Below the pieces are notes generated by a model. That model did no database searches. It saw nothing but the letters and a program-made list of their open reading frames with translations, and was not told where the DNA came from. This document shows positions 1 through 9,600 of a stretch of DNA of 64,000 nucleotides, one piece after another. This DNA is from Mesorhizobium sp. AR10 (GTDB taxonomy: Bacteria; Pseudomonadota; Alphaproteobacteria; Rhizobiales; Rhizobiaceae): contig NZ_CP080524.1 in NCBI RefSeq assembly GCF_024746795.1, forward strand, positions 62,001-126,000. Reading direction: 5' to 3'. The stretch's first letter is position 1. Each line of letters starts with the position of its first letter. The translations under genes and the position numbers were made by a program.

Positions 1-458
1 TCGAGGTTCCGGGCCCGGAACGCCTCGCGGCCCGTGGAGGCGTCGCTCCTGCTTTCCAGCAAGGGCAGCAAGGCCTTGTGCTTCTTTCGGGTCGAGACAT
101 AGAAGCCGAGCAACAGGTCCGCCAGGTGCTCCGTGGTGGTCGACCGCGCCTTGGCGATGATGGCCTGCCAGAACGCTTCCAACGATCCCGCATACAGTTC
201 AAGAAGGGCGTCCGCCACAACCTCTTTCGTCGGGAAGAAGCGGTAAAGCGAGCCGATCTTCGTGTCTGATCGCTCGGCAATCTCCTTCATCGTGGTGGCC
301 TCGTAACCGCGTTCATGGATCACGTCGGCTGCGGCTTTCAGGATCAACGCGACCCGTTCGCGTCCGTTGCTCCGCTGCGGGACCAGCGCCACCCTGTCAC
401 CGGATGCGCTCGCGGCCTGGCTAGACGGCGCGAGCTTTGAGACGATCAACTTGCCCAA
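1..458 (-). CDS. TetR-family transcriptional regulator (C-terminus beyond window)
   Basis: I read this frame on the minus strand from a TTG at 458, preceded by a GAGGAAAG ribosome site; the protein runs off the left edge after about 150 residues. Residues ~35-80 form a typical TetR helix-turn-helix, with 'TMKEIAERSDTKIGSLYRFF' as the recognition region. The rest is the helical ligand-binding domain, whose specificity cannot be judged. TetR proteins are usually repressors of efflux or detoxification genes. The next genes in the same orientation upstream are an isochorismatase-like hydrolase and an MFS pump, which are plausible targets (inference). An in-frame ATG start was not found, so TTG is my choice. 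Confidence 0.85.
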   Translation of the reverse strand, partial: MGKLIVSKLAPSSQAASASGDRVALVPQRSNGRERVALILKAAADVIHERGYEATTMKEIAERSDTKIGSLYRFFPTKEVVADALLELYAGSLEAFWQAIIAKARSTTTEHLADLLLGFYVSTRKKHKALLPLLESRSDASTGREAFRARNL

Positions 459-669
459 TAGCTTTCCTCAAAATCCACGCGACGCCTAGCCGCTTTTTCC
501 ACCTCATCTTACTTGAGCATGAGTCGAAATAGCAACAATCGCAGACGCCGACTGACAGCTCGGTTTAAGCCTACTGTTCAGCAACCGGGAGCTGACGATC
601 GGCCGGATCGAGACGTGGACGCTATACCAGCTACGGACCCGGGAGAGTGAGGATCGCCCCGAGCCGTAC

Positions 670-1224
670 TCACGCAGCTTTCGCCGCTTTCAGAACCTCG
701 GCGGTGCTGCTCACTTCGCCGAGCCGGGGGAAAATCTTTTTCACACTGTGGGCATGCTCTTCGGCATCAAGGTCGGTCATGGCGTCCTCAACCAACACGA
801 CATTATAGCCCAGTTCGTGCGCTTGCCGCGCCGTTGATTCGACGCCGATGCTGGTGGCGATTCCGCACAGCACCACCTGGGTGACACCAAGGTCCTTCAG
901 GTGCTCATCGAGGCCGGTCTCATGGAAAGCCCCCCAACGAAGCTTGGTAACGATGTGATCGTTGGGCCGTTGCTCCAGTTCGGGAATGAGGTCCACCCAA
1001 TCCGCTGGCGGGTCGAAGTCGTGCCTCAAGTCGGTGCGGCCCGGCGCACCTCCGGCGACATTGACCAGCACCACTGGAAAGCCGCGATGTCGGAAGGCTC
1101 GTGCGAGTGCCGCGGAGCGGCCGGTGATCTCTTGGGCGGGATGCGCCGTCGGCAGGCCGACGATGCCCTTCTGCAGATCGATGACGATCAAGGCCGGTTT
1201 CTGGTCCAGTTGTGAGAGTGGCAT
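670..1224 (-). CDS. Isochorismatase-family cysteine hydrolase
   Basis: A 184-residue protein of the usual length for the isochorismatase/nicotinamidase fold. The catalytic triad is visible: Asp16 in 'VIDLQKG', Lys94 in 'TKLRWGAF' and the nucleophile Cys120 in 'VLCGIATSIG', followed by the family's 'GVEST' stretch. These enzymes hydrolyse amides, vinyl ethers or N-carbamoyl groups in the cytoplasm; the substrate here is unknown. The start has a strong AAGGAG site. It lies 42 bp behind an MFS transporter gene on the same strand, so the two are probably cotranscribed, pairing export with modification of a small molecule (inference). Confidence 0.88.
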   Translation of the reverse strand: MPLSQLDQKPALIVIDLQKGIVGLPTAHPAQEITGRSAALARAFRHRGFPVVLVNVAGGAPGRTDLRHDFDPPADWVDLIPELEQRPNDHIVTKLRWGAFHETGLDEHLKDLGVTQVVLCGIATSIGVESTARQAHELGYNVVLVEDAMTDLDAEEHAHSVKKIFPRLGEVSSTAEVLKAAKAA

Positions 1225-1266
1225 GGAGTCTCCTTATGAAGGCTTTACAGGATGAGGGTGGAGGGA

Positions 1267-2676
1267 CTATCCGACCGCGCCGCGCGGCAAGGTTCGGTCG
1301 AACACGACGAAAACGAGGAGGATCGCGGACATTGCGGTCATGACCATAGCCAGGGTGTGGAAGCCGTGATCCGTTGGATGCGAGCCGAACATTACACCGA
1401 GCAGGCTCGCCGCGCCGATCGCACCGAAATAGGTGAAGGTTCGCTGCAGACCGGCGGCCACGCCCATCTCCGAGGCCGGAGCTTGGAGGAAGATCGCGGT
1501 CTGGGTGGGGCTGGCGGTCATCCCCAGCGGCATGCCGATGAACATGACCGCGGCCGCGAGCAGCCAAACGGGCGTGTCGCTGTGCAGGAACAACAGGCTT
1601 ACGCAGCCGACCAATCCTCCTCCCGCGCCGATGATGAACGGAGCGCGCAGGCCTTTCGTGCGAGCGCCGAGCAGCGAACATGCCGCGGCCATGACCGACA
1701 TCGGCAACGTCACCAGGCCCGCGGCGGCCGGGGAATAGTGGGCGCTGCTCTCGAGCCATTGCGCGAAACCGTACATAATGCAGTAGGGGATCAGCAGGAT
1801 CAGGGTGACGCGCAGAAAAGTGACCGTGAGTGGGATATTGGTTGTGAACATCCGCACATCGATGAAGGGCTGCTCGCGTCGCAGCGAATGAAACCAGAAC
1901 AACGTCCAGAACAGAGCCGATATCGGCAGGACCCACCACATTGGTTGATCGAGGTTCATCAGAAAGACCATCAGCGACAGGAGCGCCGCCGCAAACAGCG
2001 TGACGCCGGCCATGTCGATCTCCCTTGCGAGGTCTGACAGCCCGGCGACTCGCGGGGGATCTCTCGGCACCCAAAGCAGCACCAGGATAGCGGTGAGAAG
2101 GGCCAGAGGCACATTGACGGTGAAGATAGCGTGCCACCCAAACGCGCCGGTGATAAAGCCGCCAAGGATCGGGCCAAAGGCCTGCGTCGAGATGGCGGCC
2201 AGCGACAGAATGCCCATAGCCGTCCGCGGCGGCGCTTTGCCGAGCTTGTCGGCTCGGGAACGAAATATCCGCATGGCCGAGGGATAGGCACCAGATGTGC
2301 CGATCCCGAGCAGTACACGCACCGCAACCAGCGCCCAAAGCGAAGGCGCGATCGCACCACCGATGCCGGCAAGAGCGACGAGCATGAGCGAAATCAGGTA
2401 GATGCGGCGAGGACCGAAGAGATCGGCGAGCCGGCCCATGGTTGGTTGGGCGACGGCGCTGGTGAGGTACAGACCTGCGATCAGCCATCCTGTCTGGGCC
2501 ACGCTTGCATCGAAGTCAGCCGCAATCGGCGCAAGAGCCGTCGAGATCATCGTTGAATTGATCGGGTTCAGCGTGGAACCCAGAGCGAGAGGCAGGACGA
2601 ACGTCAGGCCGAAATCCGGGCTTGCTCCCTGCGCTGGCTGGGCGATGGCGGGTACGACATTAGCCATGGCTAGCAT
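1267..2676 (-). CDS. MFS transporter, DHA2/EmrB-like drug efflux family
   Basis: 469 residues with many hydrophobic helices. The MFS signature between helices 2 and 3 reads 'GRLADLFGPRR', and the motif-C-like stretch of drug antiporters is present in helix 5. Length and the long C-terminal half fit 12-14-helix proton-driven exporters of the EmrB/QacA type in the inner membrane. Starts at 2676 or 2667 are possible; neither has a strong ribosome site. The isochorismatase-like gene follows in the same direction. About 70 bp upstream is a perfect 20-bp palindrome and about 300 bp upstream an AraC-type tandem half-site, so expression is probably regulated. Confidence 0.88.
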   Translation of the reverse strand: MLAMANVVPAIAQPAQGASPDFGLTFVLPLALGSTLNPINSTMISTALAPIAADFDASVAQTGWLIAGLYLTSAVAQPTMGRLADLFGPRRIYLISLMLVALAGIGGAIAPSLWALVAVRVLLGIGTSGAYPSAMRIFRSRADKLGKAPPRTAMGILSLAAISTQAFGPILGGFITGAFGWHAIFTVNVPLALLTAILVLLWVPRDPPRVAGLSDLAREIDMAGVTLFAAALLSLMVFLMNLDQPMWWVLPISALFWTLFWFHSLRREQPFIDVRMFTTNIPLTVTFLRVTLILLIPYCIMYGFAQWLESSAHYSPAAAGLVTLPMSVMAAACSLLGARTKGLRAPFIIGAGGGLVGCVSLLFLHSDTPVWLLAAAVMFIGMPLGMTASPTQTAIFLQAPASEMGVAAGLQRTFTYFGAIGAASLLGVMFGSHPTDHGFHTLAMVMTAMSAILLVFVVFDRTLPRGAVG

Positions 2677-2748
2677 CCAGGCTTTGCCGCTGCCAAGGCG
2701 GGCTTGTCCAACGACGCCCGAGCGGCAGGCCTCGTAGCTCCAACTTTT

Positions 2749-2768
2749 CCACCCTCGGCCGAGGGTGG
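2749..2768. promoter_or_regulatory. Perfect 20-bp palindrome upstream of the MFS gene
   Basis: CCACCCTCGGCCGAGGGTGG is a perfect inverted repeat without a spacer, centred about 80 bp upstream of the MFS start. A dyad of this size in a promoter region is typical of an operator for a dimeric repressor such as TetR. The TetR gene at the left edge is the obvious candidate partner (inference). A cruciform or terminator role is less likely because no U-tract follows. Confidence 0.5.
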
Positions 2769-2929
2769 TGTTGATCGAACATCAAAAGCATTCATCTCTC
2801 CAGTTCAGTCCGGACGGAGCCTAAGTCGTCACTCCTAAGCGTCGGAGAAGACGCCATTCGAGTGCGCGCTCCAACTGATGGCAGCTCACGGAGGGCTGGC
2901 CACCCGAAAGGAGACTGCGCCTCTGTCAA

Positions 2930-3040
2930 GCTTGCCAACGCGTTGGCGACATGCGTCACTCGAGGCAGTCTATTTGAGTCGGTATATAACTAATATTTGA
3001 GCATGCGTCAACTAATTGCCTGACAGTCCTGATGCTTCAC
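2930..3040. repeat. Operator-like repeat, copy 1 (TATTTGAG x2, 23-bp period)
   Basis: This stretch is an imperfect copy of ~3815-3935. Its core has two identical TATTTGAG octamers at 2971-2978 and 2994-3001, separated by 15 bp, so they repeat with a 23-bp period. Flanks match too, including 'aagcttgccaac' on the left and 'ctaattg...gatgct' on the right. Tandem half-sites about two helical turns apart are how AraC-family proteins usually bind. An AraC gene lies between the two copies. Confidence 0.6.
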
Positions 3041-3069
3041 GAAAGCGACGGGAAACCACGCGGGCGACT

Positions 3070-3120
3070 CGCTCCGCAGAAGCAACGCAGCAAGCGCATC
3101 ACGTCATGATTGTGTTTCTC
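3070..3120 (-). pseudogene. Remnant of the 3' end of an sdhE-like gene
   Basis: Read on the minus strand, this encodes 'PAQEKHNHDVMRLLRCFCG'. This is nearly the tail 'PAPAEHNHDVMRLLRGFCG' of the intact SdhE-like gene at 50121-50447, and the DNA is also close (shared 'gcatcacgtcatgatt'). Only about 18 codons remain, directly after the AraC stop codon. It looks like the scar of a lost duplicate of sdhE. I see nothing functional in it. Confidence 0.55.
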
Positions 3121-3129
3121 CTGCGCCGG

Positions 3130-3684
3130 TCAGCGGCGGCACATGGAATCGCGCTCACGCCGCCAGTTGCCCGGGCTTTGGCCAAAGGCATCCCTGAAGA
3201 GCTTGGACAAATGTGCCTGGTCGGAGAACCCGACGGTGAGAGCGATTTCGCTCAGCGCAGACGAGCTGGTCAACATCAGGTGACAGGCTTCCTCGAGCCG
3301 TCGCCTCACGATGTAGGCGTGCGGCGGTTCTCCGAACGCTTGTTTGAACGAGCGTGAGAAGTGCGCCGTGCTCAGCCGCGCAACGGCACTCAGGTCACTC
3401 GCGTGGATCGTTCGGTGCAGGTTCCGGTCGATGAAGCAGCGGACACGCGCTATCTGCCAACCCGCTAATCCACCCGTTCTGGAGCCCGTGGCGCCCGAAC
3501 GGCGCTCGATCTCCAACTGGAGCATGGATGACGCGACGGCCAGCGATGTCTTTGCTGCCTCCCGGTCATGCTCGAGCTCGCTTCTGGCTGCTTCAAGGAG
3601 CAACACGAGGCTGTTTGCCAGGGAACCAAACTCGAGATCGATTCGAGCCGAGACGTCTGCGGCCTCGCTGTATGGCCTGTCCAT
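3130..3684 (-). CDS. AraC-family transcriptional regulator (paralogue A)
   Basis: 184 residues when started at the ATG at 3684, which has a GAGG ribosome site at good spacing; an upstream in-frame ATG at 3906 lies inside the operator-like repeat and is unlikely. The C-terminal ~100 residues form the double helix-turn-helix of AraC proteins: 'HASDLSAVARLSTAHFSRSF' and 'SEIALTVGFSDQAHLSKLF', ending 'GQSPGNWRRER'. The short N-terminal part resembles no known sensor domain. A paralogue at 59619-60173 has the same length and differs at 24 of 184 positions (my manual count). Two copies of a tandem-octamer repeat flank the gene, suggesting autoregulation and control of the MFS gene (inference). Confidence 0.9.
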   Translation of the reverse strand: MDRPYSEAADVSARIDLEFGSLANSLVLLLEAARSELEHDREAAKTSLAVASSMLQLEIERRSGATGSRTGGLAGWQIARVRCFIDRNLHRTIHASDLSAVARLSTAHFSRSFKQAFGEPPHAYIVRRRLEEACHLMLTSSSALSEIALTVGFSDQAHLSKLFRDAFGQSPGNWRRERDSMCRR

Positions 3685-3814
3685 ATCCAACCCTCGACAG
3701 TATCCCTTGCCAGAAGGCGGAGAGGAGAGCGCAGCCCATGCGAGTACGACCTCCCACCGATGGTAGCTCTCCGCTGCCGTTGCCGCCCCTAAAGGCCGCG
3801 GAGGAGGCTGGTCG

Positions 3815-3935
3815 GCCGCCAAGCTTGCCAACACCTTAGCAAAATGCCGCATCCACGGCAATATTATTTGAGTGCGAATATAAATAATATTTGAGCCAGA
3901 GATCATCTAATTGGGCGTTCGATACTCTTGATGCT
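3815..3935. repeat. Operator-like repeat, copy 2 (TATTTGAG x2, 23-bp period)
   Basis: The second copy of the repeat at 2930-3040. It has TATTTGAG at 3865-3872 and 3888-3895, again separated by exactly 15 bp, within similar flanks. It lies about 180-250 bp upstream of the AraC start at 3684. That both octamers and their spacing are exact while the flanks have diverged suggests selection on the octamers. Confidence 0.6.
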
Positions 3936-3956
3936 GGACGGAAGTCGACAGACGCG

Positions 3957-4193
3957 TCATTCCGCCGCTTCCTGCCTTCGGCGCGGCGGCAGGTCGAGCG
4001 GCAGCCGGCATTCGGCATCGCCGATATAGTCTCGCGTCAGTGGCACCGCGTCGACCGATTTGGCCACCTGGACCTGGAACACCATGTGACCGCCCCGGCG
4101 GAACGCGACCTCCGAGGCCGACAGATAGAAATACCATATGTGGCAGAAACGCTGATCATAGAGAGCCCGGATCTGGTCGCCAATCCGTCGCGT
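3957..4193 (-). pseudogene. cfa: C-terminal remnant of a cyclopropane-fatty-acyl-phospholipid synthase
   Basis: The minus-strand frame ending at TGA 3957-3959 reads 'ALYDQRFCHIWYFYLSASEV', then 'FRRGGHMVFQVQVAK'. This is the conserved C-terminal end of SAM-dependent cyclopropane fatty acid synthases ('FCRMWEFYLAASEAAFR...VFQIQ' in the family). An in-frame TAG at 4194-4196 blocks it, and nothing upstream restores the methyltransferase core, so only about 78 codons of a ~400-residue enzyme remain. Family assignment rests on recalled motifs and was not searched. Confidence 0.7.
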
Positions 4194-4329
4194 CTATGAT
4201 CGCGGACGCCCCGCTCCCGCTAAGCTAAGGCGAGCCAGTTTCATAGTATCTTCGTCCTCTCAAAGGGGGAGTGGCCCGTGCCCTCTGCCCCTGAGAGCGC
4301 TTCGCCGACGCTAATCCGGTCCCGTCCGG

Positions 4330-4887
4330 TCACACCCGGTCAAGCCCGCCGCGCATCCTCGCCTGCGCCCGGCGCCCGATGCTGGCCGCGAAAAGCGGCG
4401 TCTCGCGACGATTATGGTCGCTGCTTGCTTCCTGCCGCGCCTGCGCGGCACCTTTGAGCGTCAGGCCATGCTCTTTCAAGAAATCGATGAACGCATCGGT
4501 CGGGTGCGAGGTCACGCGATTGGTGTACAGTGTTCGGCCATCGCTCGTGGGCTCGGCGATCAACTCCCAGACCACGTTTATCTGGGTCCGGCCATTGGCT
4601 GAGAACACATCCGAGATCGAGTTCATCCGGCAATATGACTTGTTGGCCTCGTCGGCCACATAATGCTGCACGACGAGCCCTGTGCCGATCATCTCCACAT
4701 TGATCGACATGCAACGACCGTCGTCCGTCGTCGTGGTGCCCGCGCCGATATGGTCAGGCACGCAACAGCGCTGATACTCGGCCTCCGAAAGCGTGAAGAG
4801 CCATTCGGCGATGTCGATCTGTTCGATCGGCACGTCGATTTCGGCGGAATACGCCGATTGGGAGAGAATCTCGTCCAGAATTTTCAT
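4330..4887 (-). CDS. Conserved hypothetical protein, possibly SRPBCC/START-like
   Basis: 185 residues from the ATG at 4887, preceded by GAAGGGA; a longer frame to 5088 lacks comparable support. The pattern of beta strands with a long C-terminal helix, as in 'INVEMIGTGLVVQHYVADE' and 'TQINVVWELIAEP', resembles the SRPBCC ligand-binding fold, but no catalytic motif is evident. The C-terminus is Arg-rich. It has no signal peptide or membrane helix, so it is probably cytoplasmic. Its divergent neighbour is the broken hydrolase at 5214. I do not recognise a specific function. Confidence 0.65.
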   Translation of the reverse strand: MKILDEILSQSAYSAEIDVPIEQIDIAEWLFTLSEAEYQRCCVPDHIGAGTTTTDDGRCMSINVEMIGTGLVVQHYVADEANKSYCRMNSISDVFSANGRTQINVVWELIAEPTSDGRTLYTNRVTSHPTDAFIDFLKEHGLTLKGAAQARQEASSDHNRRETPLFAASIGRRAQARMRGGLDRV

Positions 4888-5213
4888 GGGATCCCTTCGA
4901 TCATTGGGCGTGCGCGAGGAGCGCGCGATAGAGTGGCAAAGCGCAGTGATCGCTAACGGGTAAGCGAGACGCCCGCCCGGGTATTGGCGGATTGGACCAT
5001 TTCTTGGATATCCCTCGCGACTCGGATCATCGCCATGCTCACCGCCCGACGGGCTCACGCAGATGCAATCGCCGGCCTTCCGTCCCAAGCCGCTCGGGAT
5101 TCAATCAAGATCGGACAAAAGGTAGCAGTTTCAGCCAATCGATATCCGCGTCCGTGTGAGAAAAACTCCCGCAATGGCCGGACCAACCTCCCAGCGGAGG
5201 ACATGGATCGAAT
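4888..5213. other. Intergenic region between divergent genes
   Basis: About 325 bp between the hypothetical gene at 4887 (minus) and the hydrolase start at 5214 (plus). It must hold both promoters. A GGAGGA purine run lies 11-16 bp ahead of the hydrolase ATG. No inverted repeat or RNA structure was evident on reading. Confidence 0.4.
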
Positions 5214-6000
5214 ATGATTGCAATCGCCAGTCACACGCCGCTCCGCGCAAATGGGATTCGCCAGAACTTCATCGACGCCGGTGCCAGCGCGCCGGTTGTG
5301 CTCCTGCATGGCTTTCCTGAAATCAACTACGCCTGGCGCAATCAGATCCCGGTGCTCGGCGAATTGTATCGCATCATCGCCCCTGATCTTCGCGGCTATG
5401 GCGAGACCGACAAGCCTGCGGGCGGATATGACAAGCGCACCATGGCAAGGGACCTCGTCGCGCCGCTCGACGGGCTCGGCCTGGGCAAGATCGCGCTCGT
5501 CGGCCATGATCGCGGCGCGCGCGTAGCGACCCGTTTCGCCAAGGACTATCCCGAGCGGGTCGACCGGCTGGTGGTCATGGACAACGTGCCCACGCGCATT
5601 GTCGCGCGCGAAATCAATGCCGAGATCGCCAAGGCCCATTGGTTTTTCCTCTTCCACCTCGTGCCCGATCTTCCCGAGACGCTGATCGCTGGCAAGGAAG
5701 AGCAGTGGCTGCGCTGGTTCTTCTCGGACTGGGCCTATGATCCGGCGGCGATCTCGGGCGACGCCTTCGACACCTATGTGCGCCTATCGCGCGCCTGGCG
5801 CCGTGCGCGGCGCCATGGGCGACTACCGGGCCAATGCCCAGGACCTCGCACAGGACGAGGAAGACGCAGACATTAAATCGCATGCCCGACGCTGGGGTGC
5901 GAATTTCGGCGCGGCAGGGAAGATGTTCGACGTGCCCAAAGTGTGGGCCGAGATGGCTGACAATCTTCGCGCAGTGCCGATCGAGCGTTGCGGCCACCCC
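5214..6000 (+). pseudogene. Alpha/beta hydrolase (epoxide hydrolase/haloacid dehalogenase type), frameshifted and truncated
   Basis: The first 190 codons are well preserved: oxyanion region 'VLLHGFPE', nucleophile elbow 'VGHDRGARVATRF' with Asp as nucleophile (epoxide hydrolase, fluoroacetate or haloalkane dehalogenase group), and cap-domain tryptophans. At 5781-5784 the frame shifts: 'YVR' continues as 'YRAPGAVRGAMGDYRANAQD' one frame over. The catalytic His region 'IERCGH' follows near 5995. After that the sequence joins a dld remnant, so the last ~20 residues are missing. The original enzyme was probably cytoplasmic and hydrolytic. In its present form it cannot make the full protein unless the frameshift is a sequencing error. 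Confidence 0.8.
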
Positions 6001-6002
6001 CC

Positions 6003-6645
6003 ATCTTTTGATCTTCATCATGCAGGCGGCCAATACGGGCTGACCGGCGGATCGACGCCGGACGGCGACGTCTTTGATCGCGAGATCGTGATCGTCAGCA
6101 CGGCGGCTTCAGGGCATCCAGTTGATCCGGAATGGCGAGCAGGTGATCTGCCCGCCTGGGATCACGCCTGTTCGAACTGGAAGACGTCGTCGCGCAAGTC
6201 GGCCGGGGACTGCATTCCCGGATCGGATCGTGATTCCGGAAGACATCGACCGCATCAGCCCGAAACGGTCCAAGGCCTATGAGCGGTTTCCGTGCCAGAC
6301 CACGGCCGGGCATCCCATGCATCGGCGCGTCGGTCCTGGGCGGCACCTGCAACAATTCCGGGCGCGCCCTTATCCACCGGGATCGAGGCAGACGGGACGG
6401 TCTGACTGATCAATCAGCCTGACATGGGTCCTGAAACCATGCTTGCCCGGCTGGACACAGGAATCGGCGAGGAATACATCGTCGACGATCCGGAGCGCGT
6501 GTGCTCCGATCATAGCTACCATGACCATGTTCGTTAGGTCGACGCCGACACGCCGGCGAGTTTCAACAATGCTCCGCACCATCTCTTCGAGGCGGCCGGT
6601 AGCGGCAGGCACGTTGTTGTGTTGGCGATGCGCCTGGACACCTGA
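6003..6645 (+). pseudogene. dld: Decayed D-lactate dehydrogenase (quinone), internally deleted
   Basis: Pieces of Dld appear in order but in shifting frames. They include 'IMQAANTG' then 'LTGGSTPDGD' (FAD-binding region), 'DREIVIVST', 'IQLIRNGEQVICPPG', 'CIGASVLGGTCNNSGRALIH', 'GEEYIVDDPERVCSDHSYHD' and 'VDADTPASFNNAPHHLFEA...VVVLAMRLDT'. Stop codons and indels separate them, and the large C-terminal membrane-associated part is gone. The intact enzyme is a peripheral membrane flavoprotein that oxidises D-lactate and reduces quinone. The identification rests on recalled Dld motifs. Confidence 0.75.
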
Positions 6646-6672
6646 CGGCCACGCCTTTCTGCGTCGGCCGGG

Positions 6673-9600
6673 TCACGACCGGACCTCTGGATGCGACGGC
6701 AAGGCGACGTGAAACGTCGCGCCAGGCCCGGCATTGCGCGAGGCCCACAATTTCCCGCCGTGCGCGTCAATGATCGAGCGGCAGATCGACAGCCCCATCC
6801 CCAAACCACCAGGCTTCGTTGTGTAGAAGGCCTCGAAAACGTGCTCGAGAGTCTCCGGCGCCAGTCCCGGACCCGAGTCTCGCACCCCCACGAGCACGCC
6901 GCCCGGGTCAGCCTTCCGGCTGCTGACCAGCAACTCTCGCGTCTCGTCGCTGGCACCGCTCATAGCCTCGACGGCATTCACGATCAAATTGAGGATCACT
7001 TGTTGCAGCTGTACCCGGTCGCCCTCAATGAGCGGCAAACCGTCCGCCAGGTCTGCCTGCATTGAGATGCCGTTCTTGACCGATTCGCCGCGGGTGAGCT
7101 CAATCACTTCGCGGATACCCGCGTTGATGTCCCAGCACTCTTTCCGGGGCGGCACCTTCTTGATGTGATCTCGCATCCGGTCGATGATGTCTGCCGCTCG
7201 ATCGGCATCGCCTACAACGCAGCCGAGCGCTTCCCTGACTTCGCCCAGATCTGGCGGATTTTTGTCCATAAAAATCAGGGCAGCACACGCGTTGTTGCGT
7301 GCTGCGGCGATCGGTTGTTTGACCTCATGGGTGATGGAGGCCGAGAGCTGACCCATGGTGGCGACGCGGTTGGCGTGCGCGAGCTCCATTTGCACCTCGC
7401 GGAAGGCCTGTTCGGCGCGCTTACGCTCGGTCAGATCGAGCACGAACGCCACACCCTGATCTCGTTGTTCGTCGAACGCGGCCGAGCCGATTAGCACGGG
7501 CACCCGGCTGCCGTCCTCGCGCACGTACTCGCTTTCATAGGGTTGGACCGCCCCGGTCGTGTCCATTCTCTCCAGTGCGCTGGCGGTTCTGTTGCGCCAT
7601 TCCGGCGGCGTCAAATCGGTCCAGCGCATGTTGCCCGCGGCGAGATCCTCTCGGTCGTATCCCACCATCTTGAGGAACGCGTCGTTAGCTTCGATGATTT
7701 CACCCTTCCGACTCGAGATGAAAATCCCGATAATGTTAGCGTCGACCAAGCGCCGGATTTTCGCCTCGCGTTCTGCGACATCACTGTACAATCGGGCGTT
7801 CTCCAGTGCGATTGCCGCCTGTGAGGCGAGCAGCTTCAGCACCGCGATCCGCGCCGGCGTGAACACATGCGACGCCAGGCAATTTTCGAGATACAGCACG
7901 CCAATCAACTCGGCCTGTTTCAGCAATGGCAGGCAAAGAAGCGACCGTGCCAGTTTGCGACCTATGTATTCATCTTCGGCAAACGCGTTCGCCCCGCAGG
8001 CGTCATCCATGATCACTTGGCCCTGAGTGCGGATGACTTGCTCAAGGATCAGGACGGGCAATTCCGATGGCGTCACCGGCGTTCCGAGAAGACGGACCCT
8101 GATGCCATCGCGACCGCTCCTCGCTTCCGCCTCGATGTGGTATTGGTCGCCGTGCGGAAGAATCAGCAGGCTGCGGTCGGCCCCCGCATGCTCGACGGCA
8201 ATAACCATCAGCCTCTCGATCAGCTTCTCGAGGACGATCTCGCCGGCCACGGCCTGCGACATCTTGATGACCGTGGCGAGATCGAACTGCTCGACAGGCG
8301 TCTCGATGGTCGGCCTCGGCGCCAATGGGGTTTGTAGTCGGACTCGGGGGTGGCTCTGGTCGAGCTGTGTGACCTTAGCCAGGGCTCCCCAGCGGGCGTA
8401 GCAGTCGCGGGCCTCGTCCAAATAGGTATCTGCCACTTTTTCGAGACCGCGCACGCGGTAGAAACGAGCTGCCAATTCGCTGGCGAGCGCCTGATCCTGG
8501 AGAAAGCCGCGCTCCGCAGCCGAGCGGACTGCCTGCTCGTACAGCCGCATGGCCTCGATGTCTCGCCCTTCCAGGCGTGCCCATTCCGCCGATATCAGGA
8601 CGTGTTTATGCGCGAACGTCGCCGGGGAGCTCTCCGCCCATCGCTGAAACGATGCCAGGTGTTCGATGAGATCCTTGCGAAGCTCTGCCCGTCTCTCGGG
8701 CGAGGCCGCTTCAAAGACCGCGGCCATAGCGAGAGAATGATAGAAGCAGTAATCCATCGACTGAAGATTGAGACGCGCCGACCAGAGAATCGGCTCCGCC
8801 TTGGCGGCAAACTCCAGGGCTCTCTCCGCGTTGCCCAGCAAGAACTGCCGCTGCAATTGCAGGATCCAGTGAAAGCAGGCAACGAGAGGAACGCCGCCCC
8901 GGACCACCCGCGCTTCGAGCGCCGCCTCGTCGAGGGGCGCACCGCTCCCCACTCCGCCGCGAAGGCTTTGCACGAAACCCTGGATGCTCAAAATGACCAG
9001 CTGGCCGAACTTGTATTTGCGGACGAAATCCAGCGCGCCTGCCGACTCGAGCCACACTTGGTCGAGAGGATCGCCGCGCGCCATCAGATCGGTGAGGCGA
9101 TGTTGACGGTTGAAGCAGGCGTAAACCATCTCGCCGGTTTCCCCGACGGATCGGATCGCCGCCTCAAGGCAGGTCAGAGCGTCTTCGATTGGACGAGTCC
9201 AGAGGACCGCCATTTGCATGAGGAAGTGTGCGCCCGCCTTTTGCGCGGTGAACTCGTATCGTTCGGCAACCGCGACCGCCAACCGTGCAAATGACTCCCC
9301 GTCTGCGAAGCGATGGAACGTCGGACCAAGGACTATGGCGACCGCACCATAGCCGATCGCGGCATACTCGCTTGTGCCGTAGCGACAGGTCAGCTTGACC
9401 ATCCAGCAGGAAATCATCTGGTACAGGTCAAGGTCAACGTGATAGGCTAAATTGCCCAAGCCACTGAAGAGCTTCATGACCGCCCGCATCTCCGGGTCGT
9501 CCATCATCGGCAGATCGACCATGCTCTCGATCGGACGCTCCCCGAGGGTCCGGCACATCTCCTCGTATACTTCTCGCATTTGTTCCGGTGTAGGAGAGTC

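Noticed and set aside
1252..2037. Plus-strand open frame opposite the MFS gene
   Set aside because: Its composition is that of an antisense shadow (Arg/Asp/Glu/Gln-rich) with no domain; the minus-strand MFS protein explains the region.
3685..3906. Longer N-terminus for AraC paralogue A starting at 3906
   Set aside because: That ATG lies just beside the operator-like repeat, and paralogue B uses the equivalent of 3684 with a matching ribosome site.
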